The translations under genes and the position numbers were made by a program. From Escherichia sp. E1V33 (GTDB taxonomy: Bacteria > Pseudomonadota > Gammaproteobacteria > Enterobacterales > Enterobacteriaceae), in contig NZ_RHJI01000010.1 in NCBI RefSeq assembly GCF_004211955.1, positions 372,001 to 436,000 of the forward strand: a stretch of 64,000 nucleotides of DNA. The letters run 5' to 3'. Positions within the stretch are counted from its first letter, which is position 1, and every line of letters begins with the position of its first letter. Positions 21,113 through 29,650 of the stretch are shown here, piece by piece. The notes beneath the pieces are model-generated. The model was not told the origin of the DNA. It ran no database searches and saw only the letters and a list, made by a program, of their open reading frames with translations.

Positions 21113-21897
21113 GCCTGCACCTCCTGCGTCAATTGCCAGAGTGCATCAAGAAAATGTGGAACAAAACTGCCTGGCCCCTCGCTTCTGGCGACTGCGCGTT
21201 CTCCGGCTTGTTTCATCCAGTGACAGGCAGATGCGACATTTCCCAGCGTATCGCCTGGTAACGCACAACAGGCAGCGACAACCGCCGATAATGCACAGCC
21301 AGTTCCTACCACTTTGGTCATTAACGGATCGCCACCGTGAATGCCAATGATACGATGTCCATCGGTAACATAATCCACCTCGCCAGTGACCACGACGATT
21401 GCGCCAGTTTCCCGTGCCAAAGTTTGTGCGGCGGGTAACGCGTTAGCTGTGGCGTCGGTGGAGTCCACACCACGACCACCATTGGCAATGCCAGCTAATG
21501 CCATGATTTCCGAAGCATTACCACGTATCGCTGCCGGTTTAAAAGATAAAAGTTCATGACAAAAATGGCGGCGATAATCGAGCGCACCAACCGCTACTGG
21601 ATCAAGCGTCCAGGGTGTTTGAGAGCTTTTTGTTTGCTCAACGGCAGCACGCATCGCCTGTGCGCGTGGCTGCGTCAGTGTGCCAACGTTAATCAACAAG
21701 GCACTGGCGATAGCCGCAAACTGACTTGCCTCTTCGGTTTCGATAACCATCGCTGGCGATGCACCGAGCGCCAGCAATGTATTGGCAGTAAAGGTTTGCA
21801 CCACATCATTGGTCATACAGTGCACAAGAGGGGAATGTTGGTGAAAAAGGTGTAATGCGTACGCAGACTGCGCGGAACTCAGCAGGTCGACTTGCAT
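21109..21897 (-). CDS. thiM: Hydroxyethylthiazole kinase
   Basis: A 262-residue salvage enzyme phosphorylating 4-methyl-5-(2-hydroxyethyl)thiazole for thiamine synthesis. Conserved segments are [28 protein letters not shown] near the N-terminus and the C-terminal [12 protein letters not shown] phosphate-binding loop. It is the first gene of thiMD. The AGGAG ribosome site before the start is part of the riboswitch expression platform. Confidence 0.97.
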   Translation of the reverse strand: MQVDLLSSAQSAYALHLFHQHSPLVHCMTNDVVQTFTANTLLALGASPAMVIETEEASQFAAIASALLINVGTLTQPRAQAMRAAVEQTKSSQTPWTLDPVAVGALDYRRHFCHELLSFKPAAIRGNASEIMALAGIANGGRGVDSTDATANALPAAQTLARETGAIVVVTGEVDYVTDGHRIIGIHGGDPLMTKVVGTGCALSAVVAACCALPGDTLGNVASACHWMKQAGERAVARSEGPGSFVPHFLDALWQLTQEVQA

Positions 21898-22023
21898 AGT
21901 TTGCTCCTGCCATAACGTGAAGAAGCAATGACCTGATGGTCTGTGACTTCCCTACGCTGGCATTATCCAGATCAGGTGGTACGGGTATTTCTCAGCCTTC
22001 ACGCAGAAGGGCACCCCGAGTCG
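21898..22023 (-). promoter_or_regulatory. TPP riboswitch of thiMD
   Basis: The minus strand carries the THI-box aptamer at about 22023-21946: it begins GACTCGGGGTGCCC, holds the invariant CTGAGA (plus-strand TCTCAG at 21990-21995) and ATACCCG, then ACCTGATCTGGATAATGCCAGCG and GTAGGGA. The stretch down to the AGGAG before thiM is the expression platform. Thiamine pyrophosphate binding hides the ribosome site, as studied for E. coli thiM. Confidence 0.96.
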
Positions 22024-22119
22024 TTTGGTTGCGATGATAAATCGCAGAGGAAGATGGTAATGTCCAGCGCACGCGTTGTAAACGAGGAAAAACCGCAGTT
22101 TTACAATCGCGTTAATAAA

Positions 22120-22392
22120 TTATTTGATATAAGAATCCAGCACCTTCAGAACGACATCCAGATCTTCTTCACGCTTTAGTTCATCGCCCTGGTGAACAAT
22201 GTGTTCTGTCAGATGACCTTTAATCACTTCCCGCATCAGGCCGTTTACCGCGCCACGGATAGCAGCAATCTGTTGTAAAACTGCAGCGCATTCGTGCGGC
22301 TCGTCGAGCATTTTCTTGAGCGCCACGACCTGGCCCTGAATCTTACTGGCACGCGCTTTCAGTTTCTGTTTATCACGGATTGTATGAGACAT
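22120..22392 (-). CDS. rcnR: Nickel/cobalt-responsive repressor RcnR
   Basis: A 90-residue all-helical CsoR/RcnR-type DNA-binding protein. The known metal ligands are all present: the N-terminal amine, His3, Cys35, His60 and His64. When bound to Ni(II) or Co(II) it leaves DNA, allowing rcnA expression. It is divergent from rcnA, with two operator copies in the gap. Confidence 0.97.
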
Positions 22393-22440
22393 GGCAACAC
22401 CTGGTTAACAAGAACATGAAAAATCATAGCACTATTAATC

Positions 22441-22475
22441 TACTGGGGGGTAGTATCAGGTACTGGGGGGGAGTA
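22441..22475. promoter_or_regulatory. Two RcnR operators in direct repeat
   Basis: TACTGGGGGGTAGTA (22441-22455) and TACTGGGGGGGAGTA (22461-22475) both fit the RcnR recognition pattern TACT-G6-N-AGTA. They lie 20 bases apart start to start, between divergent rcnR and rcnA, so occupancy can control both genes. Confidence 0.93.
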
Positions 22476-22512
22476 GAATCAGATTGCCGAATTAATACTA
22501 AGAATTATTATC

Positions 22513-23337
22513 ATGACCGAATTTACCACTCTTCTTCAGCAAGGAAACGCCTGGTTCTTCATCCCCAGCGCCATCTTACTTGGTGCGCTTCATGGCCTGG
22601 AACCAGGGCACTCAAAAACGATGATGGCGGCGTTTATCATCGCCATCAAAGGCACCATTAAACAGGCGGTGATGCTCGGACTGGCAGCAACCATTTCACA
22701 TACCGCGGTGGTCTGGTTGATTGCCTTTGGCGGGATGGTGATCAGCAAACGCTTTACTGCTCAATCTGCAGAACCGTGGCTCCAGTTGATTTCCGCGGTG
22801 ATCATTATTGGCACCGCGTTCTGGATGTTCTGGCGTACCTGGCGCGGCGAACGAAGCTGGCTTGAGAATATGCACGGGCATGATCATGAGCATCATCACC
22901 ACGATCACGAAGATCACCACGACCATGGACATCATCACCATCACGAACATGGCGAGTATCAAGATGCCCATGCACGGGCCCATGCCAATGACATTAAACG
23001 ACGCTTTGATGGTAGAGAGGTCACCAACTGGCAAATTTTGTTATTTGGCTTAACAGGTGGCCTTATCCCCTGCCCGGCAGCAATTACCGTGCTGTTGATT
23101 TGTATTCAACTGAAAGCCCTCACGCTGGGAGCAACGCTGGTGGTCAGTTTCAGCATCGGCCTGGCATTAACGCTGGTTACAGTAGGCGTTGGAGCGGCAA
23201 TCAGTGTTCAACAAGTTGCAAAACGCTGGAGCGGATTTAACACTCTCGCTAAACGCGCCCCCTATTTTTCCAGTCTGTTGATTGGTTTAGTCGGGTTGTA
23301 TATGGGAGTGCATGGCTTTATGGGTATTATGAGATAA
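22513..23337 (+). CDS. rcnA: Nickel/cobalt efflux protein RcnA
   Basis: A 274-residue inner-membrane exporter with about six transmembrane segments. Between helices, at about residues 119-158, is a cytoplasmic or loop segment extremely rich in His, Asp and Glu, a metal-binding tract typical of RcnA. The conserved HGLEPGHSKTMMAAF in the first helix pair and GGLIPCPAA in the second half match the NiCoT-like fold. It exports Ni(II) and Co(II). The length of the histidine tract is variable between strains. Confidence 0.96.
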   Translation: MTEFTTLLQQGNAWFFIPSAILLGALHGLEPGHSKTMMAAFIIAIKGTIKQAVMLGLAATISHTAVVWLIAFGGMVISKRFTAQSAEPWLQLISAVIIIGTAFWMFWRTWRGERSWLENMHGHDHEHHHHDHEDHHDHGHHHHHEHGEYQDAHARAHANDIKRRFDGREVTNWQILLFGLTGGLIPCPAAITVLLICIQLKALTLGATLVVSFSIGLALTLVTVGVGAAISVQQVAKRWSGFNTLAKRAPYFSSLLIGLVGLYMGVHGFMGIMR

Positions 23338-23554
23338 AACAATCACCTGGGCTTCGCTATCCTTTTAGCCCAGGATGATTCTTAAATCAGCTTATTCCGC
23401 TCACTTCTCGCTCAATGAGGATGCTTTTGCTGCGTCCTTTCATTTACACTTTTTACGAAATCACGGGATCACTAACAAAATATCTCTTGTCGGTTATATT
23501 GTATGGCGGGAAAGATATGCGACTGATTTTACTGATCCCCAAAGTGGAGAGTAT

Positions 23555-23893
23555 ATGACCATAAAAAATAAGATGTTGCTGGGTGCGCTTTTGCTGGTAA
23601 CCAGCGCAGCATGGGCCGCACCAGCCACCGCGGGTTCGACCAATGCCTCGGGAATTTCAAAGTATGAGTTAAGCAGCTTCATTGCTGACTTCAAGCATTT
23701 CAAACCAGGTGACACCGTACCAGAAATGTACCGTACCGATGAGTACAACATTAAGCAGTGGCAGTTGCGTAACCTGCCCGCACCTGACGCCGGAACCCAC
23801 TGGACCTATATGGGCGGTGCATATGTGCTGATCAATAATACCGACGGAAAAATCATTAAAGCCTACGACGGTGAGATTTTTTATCATCGCTAA
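23555..23893 (+). CDS. rcnB: Periplasmic nickel/cobalt homeostasis protein RcnB
   Basis: A 112-residue secreted protein. The ATG at 23555 is preceded by GGAGAG and begins a classical signal peptide (MTIKNKMLLGALLLVTSAAWA, cleaved near residue 22); a longer in-frame extension upstream has no support. The mature part holds YELSSFIADFKHFKPGDTVP and WTYMGGAYVLI, typical of the RcnB family. It limits nickel and cobalt loss through RcnA. It is 217 bases after rcnA and probably has its own promoter. Confidence 0.94.
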   Translation: MTIKNKMLLGALLLVTSAAWAAPATAGSTNASGISKYELSSFIADFKHFKPGDTVPEMYRTDEYNIKQWQLRNLPAPDAGTHWTYMGGAYVLINNTDGKIIKAYDGEIFYHR

Positions 23894-23918
23894 AAAAAGC
23901 CCCCTCATCATGAGGGGG
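23891..23918 (-). terminator. Terminator of the yehDCBA operon
   Basis: CCCCCTCA/TGAGGGGG forms an eight-base-pair stem with a three-base loop. On the minus strand it is followed by GCTTTTTTTA, so it ends transcription from yehA, 57 bases away. On the plus strand there is no T-run, though the hairpin may still protect rcnB mRNA. Confidence 0.8.
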
Positions 23919-23974
23919 AAATGCAGACACCTTGTTATTTTTTATTATTAGCCACTTGCTCGTCTTGCTTGTTA

Positions 23975-25009
23975 TTAGTCGTATTTCACGTTGATTAATG
24001 CGGTTGCCTCCAGTGCGCCAGATTTAACTTTTTTTTCATCATATACATAGTAACTGGCCATGACAGGTATATTAATAATGTTGCTATTTAATGAAACTCC
24101 TGGTTTATCTGTTTTCCATAATGATGTCGCCGCGCCCTGATCGCCGTTGGCCGAAATTTTAATGGCAGCCTCAGTCCCTTTTGGTGGTTCTGTTAGATCC
24201 AACACAAACCCTACACCATTATCTGTTTTACCACGCAAAATAGTATTACTTCCTTTAACTAAGTCACTGCTAGAAAGATATACAACCATATTCCGCGATG
24301 CTTGTTTTTTGTCGCCGAAAAGATTATCACATTTCAACGTAATTGTTCCTTCCTTACTGTTCGCCGCAATCTTTCCCTGATTTCTGAGCTGGGACAAGGC
24401 GATATCATCTACTTTTATAACTGTGTTTTCAGGCTTACAGGTCGTATTTTTAGGATAATAGGAAATACTTAACCCAAGCGTAAAAGTATCCCCCGCCAGT
24501 TTGCTGGTGAGATAATTCACACACCAGTTAAACTTCAATGCCTTACAAATACCCAACCAAAAGTCGATGGATGACGATGACTCACCGCCAATATTTGCAA
24601 TCACGGTATCTGAAATAAACCAGGTAGATTTTCTTTCTCCAGTAAAATCAGGTGTACCTCTGGCTATTTTAACCACATAGGGTAATACTGCCTGCGCATT
24701 GCTGGATTTCCCAATCGTGTCGCTGGTTTTACCTAAAGACTCTATTTTAACCTTTAATTTTTCGCCATTACCAAAAGGCCCAACTTCAACCCAATCACTT
24801 TGGATATTTTTATAAACTATTTTATCCGTGCTCGTATCACAAGATATCCCAGTAAACACGACACTTTTACTAAAGGAAGTTTCATTCGCTAAAATCTCCC
24901 CAACATTAATACCATCAGTAATATTTAATGATGCAGTAGTACGACATCCAGCCCAGGTAAAGTTAGCCCACAATATAAATATTAATAATATTCCATTTCT
25001 GAACATCAT
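23975..25009 (-). CDS. yehA: YehA, fimbrial tip adhesin-like protein
   Basis: A 344-residue secreted protein with signal peptide MMFRNGILLIFILWANFTWAGC. The C-terminal third resembles a pilin domain: a conserved cysteine pair (CKPENTV ... LKCDNLF) and alternating hydrophobic end (ATALINVKYD) suited to donor-strand exchange. The long N-terminal part is probably a receptor-binding lectin-like domain. As the last gene of yehDCBA, after usher yehB, the arrangement is that of two-domain tip adhesins. The receptor is unknown. The sequence is AT-richer than the flanking housekeeping genes. Confidence 0.85.
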   Translation of the reverse strand: MMFRNGILLIFILWANFTWAGCRTTASLNITDGINVGEILANETSFSKSVVFTGISCDTSTDKIVYKNIQSDWVEVGPFGNGEKLKVKIESLGKTSDTIGKSSNAQAVLPYVVKIARGTPDFTGERKSTWFISDTVIANIGGESSSSIDFWLGICKALKFNWCVNYLTSKLAGDTFTLGLSISYYPKNTTCKPENTVIKVDDIALSQLRNQGKIAANSKEGTITLKCDNLFGDKKQASRNMVVYLSSSDLVKGSNTILRGKTDNGVGFVLDLTEPPKGTEAAIKISANGDQGAATSLWKTDKPGVSLNSNIINIPVMASYYVYDEKKVKSGALEATALINVKYD

Positions 25010-25019
25010 ATTTCACCTC

Positions 25020-27500
25020 TCACCGACAGATATAATTTTTACTTTCATCAATCTCTTTACCGAAGGTGATTGTGCATGAAAGCCCTTGTTGCTTATCAAT
25101 TGCCACATTAACCGCTGGCGGTATTTCATTGGTGCGAATAAATATCTGACTGCCCTGGCCGACAACACCAATGTTATGACCATGCATATCATTGACTTCA
25201 TAACCAAACGTTAATGGCTGTCCATCGGATCTTAATGCTTTTATAAACCAGGGCTTACGCTGATCGGTATCAAAATCAACCAGAACGACCGCGCCGCGAT
25301 AAGGGGCGGTCATTTTACGGTTCCCGCGTAATTCTGTTTCGCTATCGCTTTGCGACACATCGATCATCAGGTGATTTTCCCGATAAGGTGTCAGTCCGTC
25401 GTACACCACCACACCATTACGGTTTGTTGTACGATATTTTTGCCCATTGACATAAGCATCTTTGATTCCCGGCGCATGCATCACAGCAAACGTTTCGGAA
25501 AGACGGTTCGTCAGATTAACGCCACCAGACCAGGCAACCAGTCCCCCTGAAACACTGGCTCCGACCTGTCGATAAGTACTCGACTGACTATAGCTGCCAT
25601 TCACTGTTGCGGCCGGTGCGGTCCAGGTCAAATTGGCCCCAGCTGTCGTTTCATTTCCCTGATGTTGATGGCTCAAGTTGATACCATAGTTAAACTGATC
25701 GCGGTTCCCAACGGTTCCCGATAATCCGGTATTGTTTGAGGCAAAACCCTGATCATCAAAGGTCGTTGAGTTAGACATATATATTTGCCGCCGCGGCGTC
25801 GTAACGTCATCGCCCCAGTCAAAGGGAATCGATATAAAAATATTAAAGCGTTTCTCTTCGGCGTGGTTCTCATCATACGCCTGGCTTGCCGCGAGGGTAT
25901 AGCTTATCCGCCGCCAGTTATTGGAATAACTCAGTTGATAATCTTTACTACTGCCGCTTCGCCCCCAGTAATCACGCCATAAAGTACTTAATGACACAGA
26001 TCCCCAGCCTTCTGGCAATGACTGACTCATATTGGCGGAAAAGCTATTTTTGCGACCAAAATCATTCTGGTAATAATCGGCAATATCATAGACATCGTTT
26101 TTATCACGACGATAATTATCTTTATTATTTGCCCACACATAATCGTTAAATGTGCGGTAATCACGCGACGAATAACGCCAGGCCGCCAGACCAAAACGTG
26201 TTGATGTTTGGCTCAAAAATTTGTTATAGGCAATTTGATAACTTTGTCCGTCAAACACATCACCATTGTCTTGCTTACTGTGCGATTTAGTTGCATCGAC
26301 TGAAATTGCGCCAATACGCGTGTTCCAACCTGTTCCGAGGGTAAAGGCATAGTAATTATTAGCAACCATCGTGCCGCCATACAGCGTCAATAAATTATTA
26401 AAACCATACTGATAACCGGCCTGGACAAAATCACTTTGCTTGCTCGCACCTTCAATATGACTACGGCCTGCCGCAAAATCATATTTTGATACACCTGGTT
26501 GCAGCATATTAGGTACTGCCGCATAAGGCACCAGATACGTAGTCACAGAACCATCGGCTTCCTTAACACTAACATCAAGATCCGCCCCTCCGCCCGCTAA
26601 CTGCAAATCACTAATCGAAAACGGACCTGGTGGAACCTCTTTCTGATAAACGACAAAACCGTTCTGTTCAATAGTTACCAACGCGTTACTCTGGGCAATC
26701 CCCTGTACCCGTGGGGTAAAATTTTGCTTCGAGTTTGGCAACATCTGCATATCACGAAATAACCGAACCCCGGTGAAGCGAACGGAATCAAATATATCGG
26801 CTGAGGTGTACATATCACCAATACGCAGCGTACCGAGAATTTGAGAAAATCCATGCTCCAGATACAGCGTGTTGCTTTTCCACTCACCAGGATTATTATC
26901 CGTTTTGCTAAAACTGGCATCTGAATGCAGCTGCCATCCCAGCAAATTTAGCCCACTGTTAAAACGCACATAAGTGCTCTTACTATTGCCCGAGGCTTTA
27001 TAGTCACTGTAATACTGACTTACGTAATAAGACGTATAAAACGCATTGATTCCCCGCTCCCAGTTTTCTGGCGGAACGTAACCATTTTCCAGCTCTTCGA
27101 CCCAGGCTTGCGGAACAGCGAGATCCAAACGAAAAATCCCAATATCCCAGGAGTAGCTTCCGCCCTGAACAAGTTGCTCAAATGTTAAACACTGATTTTC
27201 GCGTGCAAAATTATCGCTATTTATACCTAACCGCTTTACAATTTCACGCGTCAGGCAAGTTTCATGTGGGTTATCTTTGACGATAATCTCATATTTTCCA
27301 CGCCATTGTTTATTGACATAAATATCAATGTCGTACTGCCCAGGTAAAGGCTGATTATCATCAAGACGCAAATTTGTTACTTGCTCACCTTTCATTCCTC
27401 CCATCATAAAATGGGTGTCAAAGGTTTCTTCTGCTGCATGTGCTTCAATGCCGAGCAATAACGCGACTATTGCTGATGCAAGCGGGGTCATTCTCAACAT
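25020..27500 (-). CDS. yehB: YehB, outer-membrane fimbrial usher
   Basis: An 826-residue usher of the PapC/FimD family. The ATG at 27500 follows AGGAG at seven bases, so an upstream start at 27515 is rejected. Parts: signal peptide, N-terminal chaperone-binding domain (with the Cys pair around ETCLTREIV and NQCLTFEQL), 24-strand beta-barrel interrupted by a plug region (PFSISDLQLAGGGADLDVSVKEADG), and C-terminal domains with a CTITFGK segment. It threads YehD and YehA subunits through the outer membrane. No frameshifts are present. Confidence 0.95.
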   Translation of the reverse strand: MLRMTPLASAIVALLLGIEAHAAEETFDTHFMMGGMKGEQVTNLRLDDNQPLPGQYDIDIYVNKQWRGKYEIIVKDNPHETCLTREIVKRLGINSDNFARENQCLTFEQLVQGGSYSWDIGIFRLDLAVPQAWVEELENGYVPPENWERGINAFYTSYYVSQYYSDYKASGNSKSTYVRFNSGLNLLGWQLHSDASFSKTDNNPGEWKSNTLYLEHGFSQILGTLRIGDMYTSADIFDSVRFTGVRLFRDMQMLPNSKQNFTPRVQGIAQSNALVTIEQNGFVVYQKEVPPGPFSISDLQLAGGGADLDVSVKEADGSVTTYLVPYAAVPNMLQPGVSKYDFAAGRSHIEGASKQSDFVQAGYQYGFNNLLTLYGGTMVANNYYAFTLGTGWNTRIGAISVDATKSHSKQDNGDVFDGQSYQIAYNKFLSQTSTRFGLAAWRYSSRDYRTFNDYVWANNKDNYRRDKNDVYDIADYYQNDFGRKNSFSANMSQSLPEGWGSVSLSTLWRDYWGRSGSSKDYQLSYSNNWRRISYTLAASQAYDENHAEEKRFNIFISIPFDWGDDVTTPRRQIYMSNSTTFDDQGFASNNTGLSGTVGNRDQFNYGINLSHQHQGNETTAGANLTWTAPAATVNGSYSQSSTYRQVGASVSGGLVAWSGGVNLTNRLSETFAVMHAPGIKDAYVNGQKYRTTNRNGVVVYDGLTPYRENHLMIDVSQSDSETELRGNRKMTAPYRGAVVLVDFDTDQRKPWFIKALRSDGQPLTFGYEVNDMHGHNIGVVGQGSQIFIRTNEIPPAVNVAIDKQQGLSCTITFGKEIDESKNYICR

Positions 27501-27515
27501 AGGCAGCTCCTGCAA

Positions 27516-28190
27516 TTAAATTTTGTCACTAATATAGTTGCCGTGATCATCGATAATGGTCAGTTGCCAGCCATTCGCATTATTATTTTTTACACTGACA
27601 TTCTGACTTTCTTGTGGTGCAATCATGATAGTTTCATAATTCACTTTGACGTTATTAGCCTTAACATCAGAAATCGTTACCCAATTTGGCGAGTCATTTT
27701 TTATGACTACGTTATTACCGCTACGACTCACTCGTAATTTTTTAAAAGTCGTTTTATTTACCGGAGCAATACCAGCAGGTCGGTAAAACAACTTGATTCT
27801 GTTTTGCATGGCAAATTTTAACGCATTCTTTCCTTCATCTTCTGGGCTATTCGGTGGAATATCCAGAACGTTAAGATAAAAAATACTTTCCTTATTACTG
27901 GGTAATTTATTAGGCATGATTTTAATTTTTATTTGTTGCCCAGAATTGGCCGCTACTTTCACTACTGGTGGCGTTAACATAAAAGGAACCTGAATCTTTT
28001 CTGGCGGCAGAGACGTGTCGCCATCATCAATCCACGCCTGCATCAGCGAAGAGCGGTTTCCCTGATTCATCAGTTGTACCATGACCTCTTTCTGCTCTGC
28101 CGGGTAAATGATACGGGTCCCTAAAATAACCATTCCGGCATGCACGGGGAATATCATAGAAGAGATGAGTAAAGATAATAACCCTTTCAT
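27516..28190 (-). CDS. yehC: YehC, periplasmic fimbrial chaperone
   Basis: A 224-residue PapD-type chaperone. I choose the ATG at 28190: it has AGAGG at seven bases and starts a good signal peptide (MKGLLSLLISSMIFPVHA). The longer start at 28238 would put the first codons inside a strong hairpin. The mature protein has the family pattern TRIIYPAEQKEVMVQLMNQG and FYLNVLDIPP, plus the basic subunit-anchoring residues. It folds pilins by donor-strand complementation. It ends 15 bases before the usher start. Confidence 0.94.
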   Translation of the reverse strand: MKGLLSLLISSMIFPVHAGMVILGTRIIYPAEQKEVMVQLMNQGNRSSLMQAWIDDGDTSLPPEKIQVPFMLTPPVVKVAANSGQQIKIKIMPNKLPSNKESIFYLNVLDIPPNSPEDEGKNALKFAMQNRIKLFYRPAGIAPVNKTTFKKLRVSRSGNNVVIKNDSPNWVTISDVKANNVKVNYETIMIAPQESQNVSVKNNNANGWQLTIIDDHGNYISDKI

Positions 28191-28212
28191 CTTAATGCCT
28201 CTTATATTTATG

Positions 28213-28238
28213 CTGGCCGCCATGAATATGGCGGCCAT
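28213..28238 (-). terminator. Intercistronic hairpin between yehD and yehC
   Basis: A perfect nine-base-pair stem GGCCGCCAT/ATGGCGGCC with loop GAAT lies 40 bases after the yehD stop. On the minus strand AGCATAAAT follows, without a T-run. Such stem-loops after the major pilin gene commonly stabilise the pilin mRNA and lower usher and chaperone expression. Confidence 0.6.
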
Positions 28239-28277
28239 TTTAACTTACTGAAAAAACAAGATGATTATTTTAAATAT

Positions 28278-28820
28278 TTAATCCTGGGCAACACGCATAA
28301 CCAATGAAGAGTTAACAGTACCAGATGCAACACCACTGTCAGTCAACTTCAGATATTTTGCCTTAAACGGTATTGCATATTGTCCATCAGCAGTTTTATA
28401 ACTTTCAATATTAAATGGTGCGGAAATATCCAGTACGTCACTGCTATCTCCCAAATAGAGATAGTATCCAACTGTGTCATTACTACTGGATATTGCCTTA
28501 TCATTACCAAGAATTTTCTCGTTGGTGATCAACGAAAGTTTTACGCCATCAATAGTCTTCGGACAAGTAATTTTCAGCATACTGCTGGTTACACCAACCG
28601 CGCCATCATAAGTTGAATATTTCGCTTTACCATCAAATACAGTGGTGGGTACAGTCGGCATATTAATACTGACTGAATCACCGCCAGCGACAAATGTACA
28701 TGGTGATTCAGCAATATTACCTTTAATGGTTAAAGTTCCGGTATCTACTTCAGCAGCGAAAATACCAGCACTCATAAATACAGAAGATAAGACAGCGACA
28801 GCAATAATTGAATGTTTCAT
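28278..28820 (-). CDS. yehD: YehD, major fimbrial subunit
   Basis: A 180-residue pilin with signal peptide MKHSIIAVAVLSSVFMSAGIFA. The mature N-terminus has the donor strand (VDTGTLTIKGNIAESPCTF), and the disulfide cysteines are in SPCTF and ITCPKT. The C-terminus ends in alternating hydrophobics before VAQD. It is the first gene of yehDCBA and probably forms the fibre rod. The 291 bases upstream are very AT-rich with no other gene, apart from the yehE terminator; such sequence is typical of H-NS-silenced fimbrial promoters. Confidence 0.93.
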   Translation of the reverse strand: MKHSIIAVAVLSSVFMSAGIFAAEVDTGTLTIKGNIAESPCTFVAGGDSVSINMPTVPTTVFDGKAKYSTYDGAVGVTSSMLKITCPKTIDGVKLSLITNEKILGNDKAISSSNDTVGYYLYLGDSSDVLDISAPFNIESYKTADGQYAIPFKAKYLKLTDSGVASGTVNSSLVMRVAQD

Positions 28821-29045
28821 GATGCATTCCTTAATAAGTTTATTTTGTTTTGTTAAGAGTCTGTATCTCTTGGAAACAAATTTCTCACATCAAAAAGGTT
28901 GCCGCAATGTAAACATATTGTTTTGTTGATTTAAAACAAATTAACTAACGCGATATAAATACAACAAATAATTCGCTATAACAAACATTTTTGAAACTGA
29001 TTAATTACCGTAAATTACCGTAAATAATATTTATGGGGTGAATAA

Positions 29046-29083
29046 AAAAGCCAAAATCATTCATAGGAATGATTTTGGCTTTT
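29046..29083. terminator. Terminator downstream of yehE (bidirectional)
   Basis: A 17-base-pair perfect stem (AAAAGCCAAAATCATTC at 29046-29062 with its complement at 29067-29083) around loop ATAG gives T-runs on both strands. It lies about 30 bases after the yehE stop and should end yehE transcription. Confidence 0.85.
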
Positions 29084-29111
29084 TAAATATGCTTAAAACG
29101 GTGTTGGCAAA

Positions 29112-29393
29112 TTAATCGTAGCGATTTAACACGATTTTGCGTTTGTCGTTATTACCCACAGCTACCACTTCTGTCGTAACGCCTTTTGCAGTAGAAGAAG
29201 CACGATAGTTGGTTTCAACTCGTTGTAACAACTGCCCACAACGTTGCTGAAGATGATTATTAACAACATCCATACTGCATGTAGGGGAACTAATTCTGCC
29301 ATTGATGGTTAATGTTGCAGTATCAGAAGAGAACGCGGGTGATGCTAGTCCATAAGCAAGAAAAACAACTCCTGACAACCAATACTTATTCAT
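29112..29393 (-). CDS. yehE: YehE, small secreted protein (DUF2574) with pilin-like N-terminus
   Basis: A 93-residue protein with signal peptide MNKYWLSGVVFLAYGLASPAFS. Function unknown. The mature start, TATLTINGRISSPTCSMDVV, has the same layout as the YehD donor strand (TGTLTIKGNIAESPCTFVAGG), followed by a second cysteine in RCGQLL. After that it is far too short for an immunoglobulin-like pilin domain. It lies just upstream of the fimbrial operon on the same strand but has its own terminator. It may be a degenerate or specialised pilin relative. Confidence 0.82.
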   Translation of the reverse strand: MNKYWLSGVVFLAYGLASPAFSSDTATLTINGRISSPTCSMDVVNNHLQQRCGQLLQRVETNYRASSTAKGVTTEVVAVGNNDKRKIVLNRYD

Positions 29394-29582
29394 TGAACGT
29401 TATCCCTGTAGTAAAGGTTATGCCGGGTAGATTGAGTGCATAACACACTATAGCTGTACATCCGCTACACAGCCACGAGGGATGATAAAGAGACAGTGGT
29501 TGCACAATCAATCGCCTTTGTACAGTTTCGGACTAAGATCCACTGAATATTCGCAGCATTAAAAAAGTGATTATTAAGGCTG

Positions 29583-29622
29583 TAAAAATTCACCACATCA
29601 ATTTAACATTGATGTGGTGAAT
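29583..29622 (-). terminator. Terminator of mrp
   Basis: A 15-base-pair perfect stem ATTCACCACATCAAT/ATTGATGTGGTGAAT with a five-base loop is followed on the minus strand by TTTTTACA. It lies 28 bases after the mrp stop. The rest of the gap up to yehE (29394-29582) has no gene I can support. Confidence 0.88.
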
Positions 29623-29650
29623 GAAGAATAACCAGAAAGGTTAATACACG

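Noticed and set aside
22861-22975. Short tandem CAT/CAC repeats that might be a CRISPR-like or microsatellite array
   Set aside because: They are codons for the His/Asp/Glu-rich metal-binding segment of RcnA; there are no spacers.
22696-23034. Minus-strand ORF with a methionine/valine-rich repeat opposite rcnA
   Set aside because: The repeat is the antisense of the histidine-rich tract of RcnA and carries no independent signal.
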